Assembly: GCF_002005465.1 (NCBI RefSeq)
Contig: NZ_CP014691.1
Coordinates: forward strand, 1,922,001-1,986,000
From: Neoasaia chiangmaiensis
GTDB taxonomy: Bacteria; Pseudomonadota; Alphaproteobacteria; Acetobacterales; Acetobacteraceae
Direction of reading: 5' to 3'
Length of the DNA stretch: 64,000 nt
In this document: one piece after another, positions 25,744-33,982 of the stretch
Numbering within the stretch: position 1 is the stretch's first letter
Layout: each line of letters opens with the position of its first letter
Notes under the pieces: generated by a model
Database searches by the model: none
Told to the model about the DNA's origin: nothing
The model's input: only the letters and a program-made list of their open reading frames with translations
Translations under genes and position numbers: made by a program

Positions 25744-26640
25744 ATGCGACCGGACGGGAAGCTGCGTCTGGGCTGGTGGTCGCTTGCCGTCAGCCTGCTG
25801 GTTCTGGGCCTGAAATATCTTGCCTGGCGGGTGAGTGGCAGCGCCGCGTTACTGTCGGATGCGATTGAGACGATCATCAACGTGGCGGCGGCGATCGGTG
25901 CCTTGTGGGCGCTGACGGTCGCGTCCCGGCCGCCGGACGAAAATCACAATTACGGGCATGAGAAGGCGGAGTATCTGTCCGCCGTCATGGAGGGGGTGCT
26001 GGTCATTCTGACGGCGATCGGCATTGCCGTCGTCGCCTGGCAGGACTGGTGGACGCCGACGCCGCTGCTGGCGCCGTGGCGGGGTGTGGCGCTTAACGCG
26101 CTGGGTGGCCTGGTCAATCTGGGCTGGGGGCTGGCACTGGTGCGGGCGGGTCGCCAGCGGCGTTCGCCGGCATTGACGGCCAATGGCCGTCACGTGATTT
26201 CGGATGTCTGGACGACGGTTGCGCTGGTGATCGGCGTCTCGCTGATTCCGATTACCGGGTATTTGCGGCTGGATGCCATCATTTCCGGCCTGGTGGCTGT
26301 CAACGTGCTGCGCGTGGGCTTCGAGATGACGCGTCGTTCGATTGCCGGGCTGATGGATGAAGCGCCGGGATCGGAGATGATGCAGGCGGCGAGGGCGGTG
26401 ATTTCCGAGACGGCCGAGGGCGCTCTTGAGGCGCATGACCTGCGTTTCCGCAGCGCGGGGAGCATCAGCTTTATCGATTTCCATCTTGTGGTGCCGGGGG
26501 AGATGCGGGTTCAGGATGCGCATGTCATCTGTGACCGGATCGAGCATGCGCTACGGCGGCATTTCGGACGTGCCGTCATCCATATTCATGTCGAGCCGGA
26601 AGACAAGGCCAAGCAGACGGGTGTGCCTGTCGTACCATAA
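25744..26640 (+). CDS. CDF metal cation efflux protein, FieF-like
   Basis: This 298-residue cation diffusion facilitator differs in subfamily from its upstream neighbour. The metal-site region SGSAALLSDAIETIINV (helix 2), NYGHEKAEYLSAVMEG and ANGRHVISDVWTT (helix 5) are the FieF/MMT1-type signatures. The C-terminal domain ends with a DLRFRSAGSISFIDFHLVVPG strand and an IHIHVEPED metal-binding end. ATG 25744 is used; an in-frame GTG at 25717 overlaps the preceding gene. Probable cargo is Fe2+, Zn2+ or Mn2+. Two CDF pumps in one operon suggests complementary metal specificity. Confidence 0.88.
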   Translation: MRPDGKLRLGWWSLAVSLLVLGLKYLAWRVSGSAALLSDAIETIINVAAAIGALWALTVASRPPDENHNYGHEKAEYLSAVMEGVLVILTAIGIAVVAWQDWWTPTPLLAPWRGVALNALGGLVNLGWGLALVRAGRQRRSPALTANGRHVISDVWTTVALVIGVSLIPITGYLRLDAIISGLVAVNVLRVGFEMTRRSIAGLMDEAPGSEMMQAARAVISETAEGALEAHDLRFRSAGSISFIDFHLVVPGEMRVQDAHVICDRIEHALRRHFGRAVIHIHVEPEDKAKQTGVPVVP

Positions 26641-26774
26641 ACGGCACCTTTCATGACCGTAACCTCGATTATGCTGGTGCGTTGCTTGACCCGGGACTGG
26701 CAATCCTGTCAGGACCGGGCCCAGGGCGCCGCCGGACCGGTTGTCGTCTTCTTGGGCATCTTGATGGGAACGCC

Positions 26775-28196
26775 ATGAGACCGAGCACCGCGTTGCGGCA
26801 GAGCAATCGCATTCAGTATCTTCGTCGGTCGGCCCGTGTCACGACCACGCAGTGGCGACGCACGTTGACCTACTGGCTCGGTGCGATTCTGGTGGGGATT
26901 GTCGCCGTCGGCTTTGCCGAGGCTGCCGACTGGGCTGCGCGCGCGCGGTCGCGCATGGTGCATTGGGACCCGTGGATCATGGTGGTGGTCATCCCGGGCG
27001 GGCTGGCGTTGTCCACCTGGCTGACGCGCCGGTTCTTCCGGGGGGCGCAGGGCAGTGGCATTCCCCAGACAATCGCGACGCTGCACATCGATAATTTCGG
27101 GGTGGTCGACAGGGTTCTGTCGCTGAGGACGGCTTTCGGCAAGATCCTGCTGACGACATTCGGCTTGCTGTGTGGCGCGTCCATCGGGCGTGAAGGTCCG
27201 ACGGTGCAGATCGGCGCGTCCATCATGCATGCGTTTTCGCGCCTGCTGGGCCATTCGAATGTCACGGCCAAGCGCGGCGCCATTCTGGCCGGTGGCGCGG
27301 CGGGGGTCTCGGCGGCGTTCAACACGCCGCTGGCTGGCATCGTCTTCGCGATCGAGGAACTTTCCCACTCCTTCGAGCAGCGCACATCCGGCACGATGCT
27401 GACAGGCGTGGTGCTGTCGGGTGTCACCGCCATCGCGCTGGTCGGCAACTATACCTATTTCGGCCATACGGACGTCGATGTGCCGATCGGCATTTCATGG
27501 ATCGCCGTGTTGACCTGCGGGATCGTCGGCGGTCTGGCCGGCGGATCGTTTTCCGCGATCCTCATTCGTGCCTCGAAAGGCATTCCGGGTGCCCTGGGCC
27601 GTTTCATCATGCAGCGTCCCGTTGCCTTCGCGGCGTCCTGCGGGTTGGTGCTGGCGGTTCTTGGCCTCGTCTCGCACGGGGCGACCTATGGCACCGGTTA
27701 TGCCCAGGCCCGGGCGATCATCGATGGGTCGGAGCACTACCCGGCGTCCTTCTTCATCCTGAAATTTCTGGCGACCATCGTGTCGTACTGCTCCGGCATA
27801 CCGGGCGGTCTGTTCGCGCCGTCCCTGGCCATCGGCGCGGGCATCGGCGGCTGGATCGAGCAGTTCCTGCCGCATACCACGCCCGGCGCGGTGGTGTTGC
27901 TCGGCATGGTCGCGTATTTCTCCGCCGTCGTGCAGGCGCCGTTGACCGCGACGGTGATCGTCATGGAGATGTGCGACAACCAGCAGGTGACGCTTGCGCT
28001 GATGGCGACGTCCTTCCTGGCGTTCGGCGTGTCACGGATGATCTGCGCGCATGCGCTGTATGGCGCGCTGGCCGATCGTTTCATGGATACCGTGGATCGC
28101 GCGCCGGTCACGCGCCGGCCCGCGACGGAGAGCCGTGGCGCGAATGCGACCGAGACGCTTGTCGGTGAGGTTCAGGGCAAGCCCGACGCTTCCTGA
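26775..28196 (+). CDS. ClC-type chloride channel/antiporter
   Basis: This 473-residue membrane protein has the three ClC selectivity-filter motifs: GSGIPQ, GREGPTVQIG (with the gating glutamate) and GGLFAPSLAIGAGIGG. The YFSAVVQAPLTATVIVMEM segment carries the inner-gate region. Many ClC proteins of this kind are Cl-/H+ exchangers that assist acid resistance, which would suit an acid-producing host. ATG 26775 is chosen because upstream frame residues are Arg/Gly/Pro-rich and not helix-like. No C-terminal CBS domains. The CDF pair lies just upstream on the same strand. Confidence 0.92.
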   Translation: MRPSTALRQSNRIQYLRRSARVTTTQWRRTLTYWLGAILVGIVAVGFAEAADWAARARSRMVHWDPWIMVVVIPGGLALSTWLTRRFFRGAQGSGIPQTIATLHIDNFGVVDRVLSLRTAFGKILLTTFGLLCGASIGREGPTVQIGASIMHAFSRLLGHSNVTAKRGAILAGGAAGVSAAFNTPLAGIVFAIEELSHSFEQRTSGTMLTGVVLSGVTAIALVGNYTYFGHTDVDVPIGISWIAVLTCGIVGGLAGGSFSAILIRASKGIPGALGRFIMQRPVAFAASCGLVLAVLGLVSHGATYGTGYAQARAIIDGSEHYPASFFILKFLATIVSYCSGIPGGLFAPSLAIGAGIGGWIEQFLPHTTPGAVVLLGMVAYFSAVVQAPLTATVIVMEMCDNQQVTLALMATSFLAFGVSRMICAHALYGALADRFMDTVDRAPVTRRPATESRGANATETLVGEVQGKPDAS

Positions 28197-28253
28197 TCCG
28201 ATGCACGTGGCGTCAGGCTTGGCGTCATGGTCCGGCGTTCCCACATGCACGTC

Positions 28254-29240
28254 ATGACACCGTTCTCGATCCTCGATCTCTCCCTTATCACGGAAGGCGG
28301 CGACGTGGCGGGCGCGCTGCGCCGTTCTCGCGATCTGGCGCAGCACGCCGAAGCGCTGGGTTTCGACCGCTACTGGGTGGCCGAGCATCATGCCATGCCG
28401 GGCATCGCCTCCGCTGCGACGTCCGTGCTGATGGGCTATCTGGCCGAGGGGACGCGGAAGATCCGGATCGGCGCAGGTGGCATCATGCTGCCGAACCATG
28501 CGCCGCTGGTCATTGCCGAGCAGTTCGGCACGCTGGCCGCCCTCTATCCCGGTCGCATCGATCTGGGTCTGGGGCGCGCGCCGGGAAGCGATCAGGTCAC
28601 CGCCCGCGCCTTGCGTCGCCGTATGGATCGACAGGACGACTTTCCGCAGGATGTTCTGGAGCTGCTGCATTATTTCGAGCCGCCCGTGCCGGGGCAGGCT
28701 GTCGTGGCCACGCCCGGCGCCGGATCGGATATTCCGGTCTGGCTGCTGGGCTCGTCGCTCTATTCGGCGCAACTGGCGGCGGCGATGGGCCTGCCTTTCG
28801 CGTTTGCCTCGCATTTCGCGCCGCAGATGATGGATGAGGCGATTGCGCTTTATCGCCATCGCTTCCAGCCCTCGGCGCGCCTTGCGCAGCCGCATGTCAT
28901 GCTCAGCGCCAATATCATCGCCGCCGATACGCCAGCGGAGGCTGCACGGCTGGTCACGTCGTTGCAGATGTATTTCGTTGCCTTGCGGCGGGGCCGCCCA
29001 CGCGCTTTTCCGGCGCCGGTCGATCCGGAAAGCCTGCACTGGACGGATGTGGAGCGCGGCCTTCTGGATAGCGTTCTGTCATGCTGCTGGGCAGGCGATC
29101 CGACCCATATCGCGTCGTCGCTGCGAACGTTCATTGCGCGCTACAGGCCTGACGAACTGCTGGTTGCCGCGCCGATCTACGATCATGCCGCCCGCCGGCA
29201 TTCGATCGGCCTGACGGCGGCGTTGCGTGAGGCGTTGTAG
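28254..29240 (+). CDS. Luciferase-like monooxygenase (YhbW type)
   Basis: This flavin-dependent oxidoreductase of the bacterial luciferase superfamily has about 328 residues. [12 protein letters not shown] opens the TIM barrel, then [51 protein letters not shown] and [17 protein letters not shown]. This string is characteristic of YhbW/YtmO-type members. The actual substrate is unknown. Start choice is uncertain: ATG 28254 fits the family N-terminus, while ATG 28245 and ATG 28227 are in frame and none has a good ribosome site. It converges on the GH15 gene. Confidence 0.88.
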   Translation: MTPFSILDLSLITEGGDVAGALRRSRDLAQHAEALGFDRYWVAEHHAMPGIASAATSVLMGYLAEGTRKIRIGAGGIMLPNHAPLVIAEQFGTLAALYPGRIDLGLGRAPGSDQVTARALRRRMDRQDDFPQDVLELLHYFEPPVPGQAVVATPGAGSDIPVWLLGSSLYSAQLAAAMGLPFAFASHFAPQMMDEAIALYRHRFQPSARLAQPHVMLSANIIAADTPAEAARLVTSLQMYFVALRRGRPRAFPAPVDPESLHWTDVERGLLDSVLSCCWAGDPTHIASSLRTFIARYRPDELLVAAPIYDHAARRHSIGLTAALREAL

Positions 29241-29248
29241 CGCCGCCG

Positions 29249-31081
29249 TTATTTGTTGAACGTCTGCTGGAAGCGCCCGGCGAGCGCGCAGGCGGCTTGG
29301 ATGATGCCCAGATGGCTCAGGCCCTGCGGCGTGTTGCCGAGATACTGTCCTGTGGCGGGGTCGATCATCTCCGCGATAATGCCGCAGTTCTTTGGGAGCG
29401 CGCCGAGGAAGTCTTCAAAGAGCTTCTCGGCCTCCTTTCGGTGCCCCAGGAGGGTCAGCCCTTCGACCATCCAGCAGGTGCAGGCCAGGAAGGCACCTTC
29501 TTCCTCCGCCATACCGCTGTAGCGATAGAGGAAAGGACCGCGCCCCAGTTCGCTGCGGATGGCCTGGAGGGTCGAGAGCATGCGCGCCTTGCCGTCGAAC
29601 CCGAACGGTACGGCCAGTGCGAGGGACGCATCCAGCTTGTCGGTGCCGGGGTAGAACGTGTAGGCCTGTCGTGTCTCGGACCAGCAGTTCTCATTGATCC
29701 ATTCCACGATGCGCTGCGCTTCGCGTTGCCAGCGTGGCAGGCAGTCCTTTGCGATATGGCCCCTCTCTGCCAGGGCGCAGGCCCGGTTCAGCGCCTGCCA
29801 GCAGCTGATCTTGGACATCGTGTAGTGCTGGCGGTCCGTCAGTTCCCAGATTCCGGCATCTTTCTCGTGCCAGCGATCGGCGCAACGGTCTGCCAGATCG
29901 GCCAGCAGCTTGGCGCTCTTTTGGTCCAGGATATTGCCGTCGGAGACGAACAGCGATGCCGTCTCGAAGATATCGCCATAGATGCCGTGCTGATGCTGAA
30001 GGCTGGCACGGTTGCCAATGACGACGGGGGTGGAATGACGGTAACCTTCGATCTCCTCCAGCATGACCTGATCGTTCACCGGCTCGCCGGAAAGTGCGTA
30101 CATCACCAGGGGGCCATGCTGGTTCAGCCGGTGCATCAGCCACGCAAAGGCGGCCTTGGCCTCCGGCATCGCGCCGATCCGCAGGAATGCCGCCGTGACA
30201 TAGGCGGCGTCGCGTATCCAGGCGTAGCGATAATCCCAGTTCTTGCAGCCGCCGATGCGCTCGGGCAGGGAACTTGTCGCGGCGGCGGCGATTGCGCCGC
30301 TTGATGAATACAGCAGAAGTTTCAGTGCAAGGGCGCTGCGACGGACGACGCTTTGATAAGGGCCTTCGTAGCGCACATCGGCGGCCCATTCGCGCCACGC
30401 ATGGTCGCTGGTTTCGATGCGTTCGTCGATCTCCGTCAGGAGCGGGATGCCCAGCGGTTCGTCATCGGCCGCCTGAATGGCGACGAGCGTATGGCTGCCT
30501 TCCTTCACGGTGAACTCGGCTTCGACCGACTGATCGACTTCGTGCAGGATCCGCACGTCATCGCTCCGGCGCAGGAGCGCGAGCACGGAACCGATATGGA
30601 AAATCGCGCCGTTGGGGTTTGGCTGGATCCAGGGTGAGACGCGACCGCCGCGCGTGCCGAGGCGCAGGCGCAGTGCGAATTTCACATGGCCCCTGATGCC
30701 TTCGACCCGACGACCGAACTCGGTCCAGGGCAGGCGACCGGCCAGACTGCTGTTGAGTGACTCGGTGATCCGCGCCTTGCCGCTTGCCGTCGTCACGACG
30801 CTTTCCATCACGTTGCTGTCTGGATGATAGTGACGGCGAACGGTAAAGGACTCGACGGGCCGGAGCTGAAAGAAACCGCCGGCACGATGCATCATCCGCT
30901 CGAAGAGTGGGGGCGAATCCAGATTTGGTACGCACCACCAGTCCACGCTGCCATCGGGCGCGACCAGTGCGACAGACCGGCCGTCTCCCAGGGCAGCGTA
31001 ATCCTCGATGAGCCAGAAGCCGTCGCATGGGCCGGATGGCGTGAACGGTTCGGCCAATGCGGAGATATCGTAGGAACGCAT
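29249..31081 (-). CDS. Glycoside hydrolase family 15 protein (glucoamylase/trehalase-like)
   Basis: This 610-residue GH15 protein has an N-terminal beta domain starting ISALAEPFTPSGPCDGFWLIEDY and continuing ALVAPDGSVDWWCVPNLDSPPLF, followed by an (alpha/alpha)6 catalytic barrel. The invariant GGCKNWDYRYAWIRDAA (about residues 285-301) lines the active site, and the late FLYRY and EGAFLACTCWMVEGLTLLG carry the general base region. No signal peptide, so probably cytoplasmic. Bacterial members of this shape hydrolyse alpha-glucans or trehalose; which one is not decidable here. It lies immediately outside the left end of the tRNA-Arg island. Confidence 0.9.
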   Translation of the reverse strand: MRSYDISALAEPFTPSGPCDGFWLIEDYAALGDGRSVALVAPDGSVDWWCVPNLDSPPLFERMMHRAGGFFQLRPVESFTVRRHYHPDSNVMESVVTTASGKARITESLNSSLAGRLPWTEFGRRVEGIRGHVKFALRLRLGTRGGRVSPWIQPNPNGAIFHIGSVLALLRRSDDVRILHEVDQSVEAEFTVKEGSHTLVAIQAADDEPLGIPLLTEIDERIETSDHAWREWAADVRYEGPYQSVVRRSALALKLLLYSSSGAIAAAATSSLPERIGGCKNWDYRYAWIRDAAYVTAAFLRIGAMPEAKAAFAWLMHRLNQHGPLVMYALSGEPVNDQVMLEEIEGYRHSTPVVIGNRASLQHQHGIYGDIFETASLFVSDGNILDQKSAKLLADLADRCADRWHEKDAGIWELTDRQHYTMSKISCWQALNRACALAERGHIAKDCLPRWQREAQRIVEWINENCWSETRQAYTFYPGTDKLDASLALAVPFGFDGKARMLSTLQAIRSELGRGPFLYRYSGMAEEEGAFLACTCWMVEGLTLLGHRKEAEKLFEDFLGALPKNCGIIAEMIDPATGQYLGNTPQGLSHLGIIQAACALAGRFQQTFNK

Positions 31082-31208
31082 GCCTTATCGGCCTTTTTCT
31101 GTTCGAGTTCATTCAAACTCGAACGGGACGACGATGGTTTCGTTGACGTTTCCGTCACCGGGAACGTGTGTCGTCCGGCATGATACGGCGTGATCGGGAT
31201 ATGGGGAG

Positions 31209-31230
31209 AATGGTGGACCCGAAAGGATTC
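31209..31230. repeat. Distal attachment repeat (copy of tRNA-Arg 3' end)
   Basis: Shares the core GGACCCGAAAGGATTC with the 3' end of the tRNA-Arg gene at 37671-37692, with a single mismatch (T for C) over 22 nt. Marks the left end of the island, 127 bp upstream of the GH15 start. Confidence 0.72.
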
Positions 31231-31522
31231 CGACAAATCTTGAAAATCAACGCACTAGAAGCACAAACCATGAAAACTAGCGCATTGAAAAGAATGACTC
31301 TTTTTTGGCACTGTCAAACCACTTTTCCCTGTACACCGCCACCCGAATGTGAGATTCTGTGTGGGCTGCGGCGGTGTGGATGGACACACAATAGGTTAGG
31401 CGAGAACCCTTGAGTCGAAAGTCAGATTTTATCTGGTCGAGTAAGCCTAAAAGACGCAAGCCGGTATCAAGCCCGGTCCGCAGCACCACCGCCCCGACTA
31501 TAGGGACGGAGACGCGCACAAC
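31231..31522. other. Island left margin without recognisable gene
   Basis: No convincing gene here. Short open frames exist on both strands but their products are Arg/Ser/Thr-rich without motifs. The sequence is less GC-rich than the chromosome and contains a GGCACTGTC string and a (T)6 tract but no paired inverted repeat that would define an insertion sequence end. Confidence 0.4.
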
Positions 31523-31876
31523 TCAGGAGCGCGGCAGTCGGTGGAAGACATTCGCCATGAACGTCGCGAAGGCCCACATGCCAAGGAAGGCCGCAACACG
31601 CCGCGTCCTCGGCATGCGCAGGACCGCCGCTACCGCTTGCAGGACGCCGATAAATCCGACGATGGCCGTGAAGTAATGGATGACCCAGTAGAACGAGTAG
31701 AACCGGCTGGTCGTCACGATCCACTGCCACTGCCACTGCCAGTGCCAGACGGCAAGCGCGGCCCAGCCGAACAGGACGTAGGACATCAAAAGGTCGATCC
31801 AGGGCCAACCTCTCGCGCCGCGATAGCGAGCGATTGCTGCATCGGCGGCGGCCAAAGACGTGGTGAACCGCCGCAC
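31523..31876 (-). CDS. Small membrane protein with (Gln-Trp)n tract
   Basis: About 117 residues from GTG 31876; the start is uncertain because no ribosome site is visible and the frame stays open further upstream through sequence that is better explained by genes on the other strand. Three hydrophobic segments are seen: LLMSYVLFGWAALAVWHW, YSFYWVIHYFTAIVGFIGVLQAVAAVL, and VAAFLGMWAFATFMANVF. A WHWQWQWQW tract, encoded by a hexanucleotide repeat, joins the first and second. Size and topology resemble holins or small phage/plasmid membrane proteins, but no family is recognised. Confidence 0.5.
   Translation of the reverse strand: MRRFTTSLAAADAAIARYRGARGWPWIDLLMSYVLFGWAALAVWHWQWQWQWIVTTSRFYSFYWVIHYFTAIVGFIGVLQAVAAVLRMPRTRRVAAFLGMWAFATFMANVFHRLPRS
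31721..31748. repeat. CCACTG hexanucleotide tandem repeat
   Basis: Three exact CCACTG units followed by CCAGTG and CCAG. On the minus strand it encodes alternating Gln-Trp/His-Trp residues between two membrane segments; unit gain or loss would keep the frame. Confidence 0.75.
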
Positions 31877-31993
31877 GTCATGCGACGCTAGTGGTGGTAA
31901 CCCGCCCTTTTTCTGCCGTGGCGGACACGACCGCGACGCAGGGCGCGGCACGCGACTTTTGCGCCCAGCTTCTTCGTTGCCTGCTCGGACGGC

Positions 31994-32170
31994 ATGTACG
32001 ATCTCGAGGGCGTGGTGATCGGGGGACAGCGCGACGACGACACCGGGGAAGGGTGGGACCCGTCGGGCACGTTCACCCTTTTCGACGAACAGGGCGCCAT
32101 TCTCGACGTGAATGGCTGGCGCGCCACCGAACTGAAATTCGTCATTCATATTGCGGCAGAGGAGCAATAG
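31994..32170 (+). CDS. Orphan small protein, island cargo
   Basis: A 58-residue protein starting MYDLEGVVIGGQRDDDTGEG, continuing WDPSGTFTLFDEQGAIL and ending FVIHIAAEEQ. It is soluble, acidic and beta-rich in appearance. The frame is open back to a stop at 31898, so a longer product with a non-ATG start is possible (upstream residues read TFAPSFFVACSDG). The stop lies 3 bp before the next gene's ATG, and GGCAGAGGAG near its end supplies that gene's ribosome site, indicating an operon. No family recognised. Confidence 0.5.
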   Translation: MYDLEGVVIGGQRDDDTGEGWDPSGTFTLFDEQGAILDVNGWRATELKFVIHIAAEEQ

Positions 32171-32173
32171 CCG

Positions 32174-32530
32174 ATGTTCGTTCTTACCGATTCCTGGTTT
32201 CAGGCAGTCACGGATAACCTCGTGCTTCGCGCTGGCCTCGCCCAGACTTTCGATCGCTGTGCTGCCGCTCGTGCCTTCTGGGAGACGCATCTCATGCGTC
32301 TTCATCTCGACCCGCTGCCGGGTGGGCCGCCGCCGGAGTGCATGGTGCGCCTCGACGAGCGTCCCGTGACCCCGATCGCCCTCGTGGTCAGCGGACGCCG
32401 GGACACGGCTTGCGACGATTTCGACCTGTCGGGGCCTTTCCTGATCGTCACCACAAAGGGCACGATCGAGCGCTGCGAAAGCTGCCTCCTCGAGATCGTG
32501 AGTGCTGTGATGTCCGATCTCGAGATTTGA
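32174..32530 (+). CDS. Orphan hypothetical protein, island cargo
   Basis: A 118-residue soluble protein, beginning MFVLTDSWFQAVTDNLVLRAG and ending CESCLLEIVSAVMSDLEI. Residue composition and strand-like patterning (MVRLDERPVTPIALVVSG, GPFLIVTTKG) support a real protein, while the opposite-strand frame reads as His/Arg-rich low-quality sequence. It contains four cysteines, two as CESC near the C-terminus. It is coupled to the 58-residue gene upstream. No known family recognised. Confidence 0.55.
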   Translation: MFVLTDSWFQAVTDNLVLRAGLAQTFDRCAAARAFWETHLMRLHLDPLPGGPPPECMVRLDERPVTPIALVVSGRRDTACDDFDLSGPFLIVTTKGTIERCESCLLEIVSAVMSDLEI

Positions 32531-32615
32531 ACCGTCCCGGGATTGGCGGAGGCCCTTTCTCCTGAGAAGAAGGTCTGACGAGCAATCCCGCGAAGAAGGA
32601 ACGATCACCTACTCG

Positions 32616-32650
32616 CATTGTGGTGGGTTGATGCAGTGATTGTGAGGTGA
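32616..32650 (+). repeat. Imperfect direct repeat, left copy (flanks transporter module)
   Basis: Shares GGTTG, TGCAG and TTGTGAGGTGA in the same order and spacing (one-to-two-base gaps) with 35803-35834, 3.2 kb away. The left copy lies 70 bp before the MFS gene. Confidence 0.5.
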
Positions 32651-32719
32651 CAGAAAAATGATCCTGTAACTTATTCTCTCCTGCGCAGTTAAGCAGCACG
32701 GCTTAACGAAGAGCGCTTT

Positions 32720-33982
32720 ATGACACCGAATTCCTTTGCCGCTGTTGGTGCTGATAACAGTATTGGCGTTCCGAGCCTCAATCGGGCGTTGTTCGCCCTA
32801 TGCGCACTCAACTTCTTCATGGCGGATGTTCAAGCGGGCGTCGGACCCTTCCTGGGCGTTTTCCTACAGCGGCATGACTGGCAGACAGGGCCGATCGGTA
32901 CCGTAATGACGGTCGGCGGAATTGCCGGAATGATCGCCACGATCCCGGCGGGTGCGTTCATTGACCAGACAAGGAAAAAGCGGCTACTCGTCATCGTGGC
33001 GGCGCTGTGCACCATCTCCGCTTCAATTCTGTTGCTGACTTCACAATCGGTGGCCGTTGTAACGGTCAGTCAGCTCGCAACTGCTGTGGCAGGTGCTGGA
33101 ATCGGGCCGCTGATGACGGGCATAACGCTCGGGATCGTGCGCCAGAAAGGCTTTAATGCACAGATAGGGCGTAATCAGGCGTGGAACCATGCGGGCAACA
33201 TGGTGGGGGCAGGACTTTCCGGTTGGCTGGGGTGGCGGTTCGGTCTGTCAGCGATTTTCTGCCTCGAAGTCGTATTCGGCCTGTTCGCCATGTCCGCTGT
33301 TCTTCTGGTTCCGGAAAGATCCATCGATCACAGGGCCGCGCGTGGACTGGGAGACGAACAGGCTCGTGATGACGGCAGGGCCGAAGGGTTAAAGTCATTT
33401 CTGCGACACAGACCCCTGCTCGTCCTGGCAGTCTGTCTATGCTTTTTCCATCTCGGCAACGCAGCGATGTTGCCGTTGTATGGCATGGCGGTCGTTAGCG
33501 CTGGCAAAGGCAATCCGGCCATGTTCACCGCGCTGACCGTGGTGGTCGCTCAAGCTGTGATGATCGTCGTTAGTCTTCTGGCCATGCGCTTCATCAGAGC
33601 GCGCGGCCACTGGATCGTTCTGCTCTTGTCGTTTGCCGCCCTGCCGTTGCGTGGCCTGGTCGCGGGAAGCTTCATCCAGCATTGGGGCGTGTGGCCGGTG
33701 CAGATCCTCGATGGTATCGGCGCAGGACTCCAGAGTGTTGCCGTGCCTGGCCTGGTGGCACGTCTTCTGGACGGAACCGGGAGGATCAATGTCGGCCAGG
33801 GTGTCGTCATGACCGCGCAAGGAATTGGAGCGAGCCTTTCTCCTGCGCTGGGAGGGTGGCTCGCCGAGGATCTGGGATACCCGTTCGCCTTCTATACTTT
33901 AGGCTGCTTTGCCGTCGTGTCGCTGGGGCTGTGGATAGGCTCGGCATCGACCGTGCGTTCCGCCGGACATGTGCCTGCATGA
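32720..33982 (+). CDS. MFS transporter
   Basis: This 420-residue protein has 12 predicted membrane helices. It starts ALFALCALNFFMADVQAGVGPFLGVFL, with the loop 2-3 MFS motif region GMIATIPAGAFIDQTRKKRLL and a central cytoplasmic loop rich in charged residues (about 195-225). It exports or imports an unknown compound. Its stop overlaps the ATG of the ArsB-type gene (ATGA), so the two proteins are made together. That coupling suggests a shared toxicant, such as arsenic or a related oxyanion, but MFS sequence alone does not show it. Confidence 0.85.
   Translation: MTPNSFAAVGADNSIGVPSLNRALFALCALNFFMADVQAGVGPFLGVFLQRHDWQTGPIGTVMTVGGIAGMIATIPAGAFIDQTRKKRLLVIVAALCTISASILLLTSQSVAVVTVSQLATAVAGAGIGPLMTGITLGIVRQKGFNAQIGRNQAWNHAGNMVGAGLSGWLGWRFGLSAIFCLEVVFGLFAMSAVLLVPERSIDHRAARGLGDEQARDDGRAEGLKSFLRHRPLLVLAVCLCFFHLGNAAMLPLYGMAVVSAGKGNPAMFTALTVVVAQAVMIVVSLLAMRFIRARGHWIVLLLSFAALPLRGLVAGSFIQHWGVWPVQILDGIGAGLQSVAVPGLVARLLDGTGRINVGQGVVMTAQGIGASLSPALGGWLAEDLGYPFAFYTLGCFAVVSLGLWIGSASTVRSAGHVPA

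Noticed and set aside
31231-31409. GGCACTGTC string as an IS6-type insertion-sequence end
   Set aside because: No matching inverted copy or transposase found nearby.
31410-31676. 88-residue plus-strand open frame at the island edge
   Set aside because: Ser/Thr/Arg-rich translation with a TTG start and no ribosome site; it overlaps a more plausible minus-strand gene.
31877-32608. N-terminal extension that would make the minus-strand membrane protein 361 residues long
   Set aside because: The extension is His/Arg-rich and lies antisense to two better-looking coupled genes, so only the C-terminal membrane part is kept.
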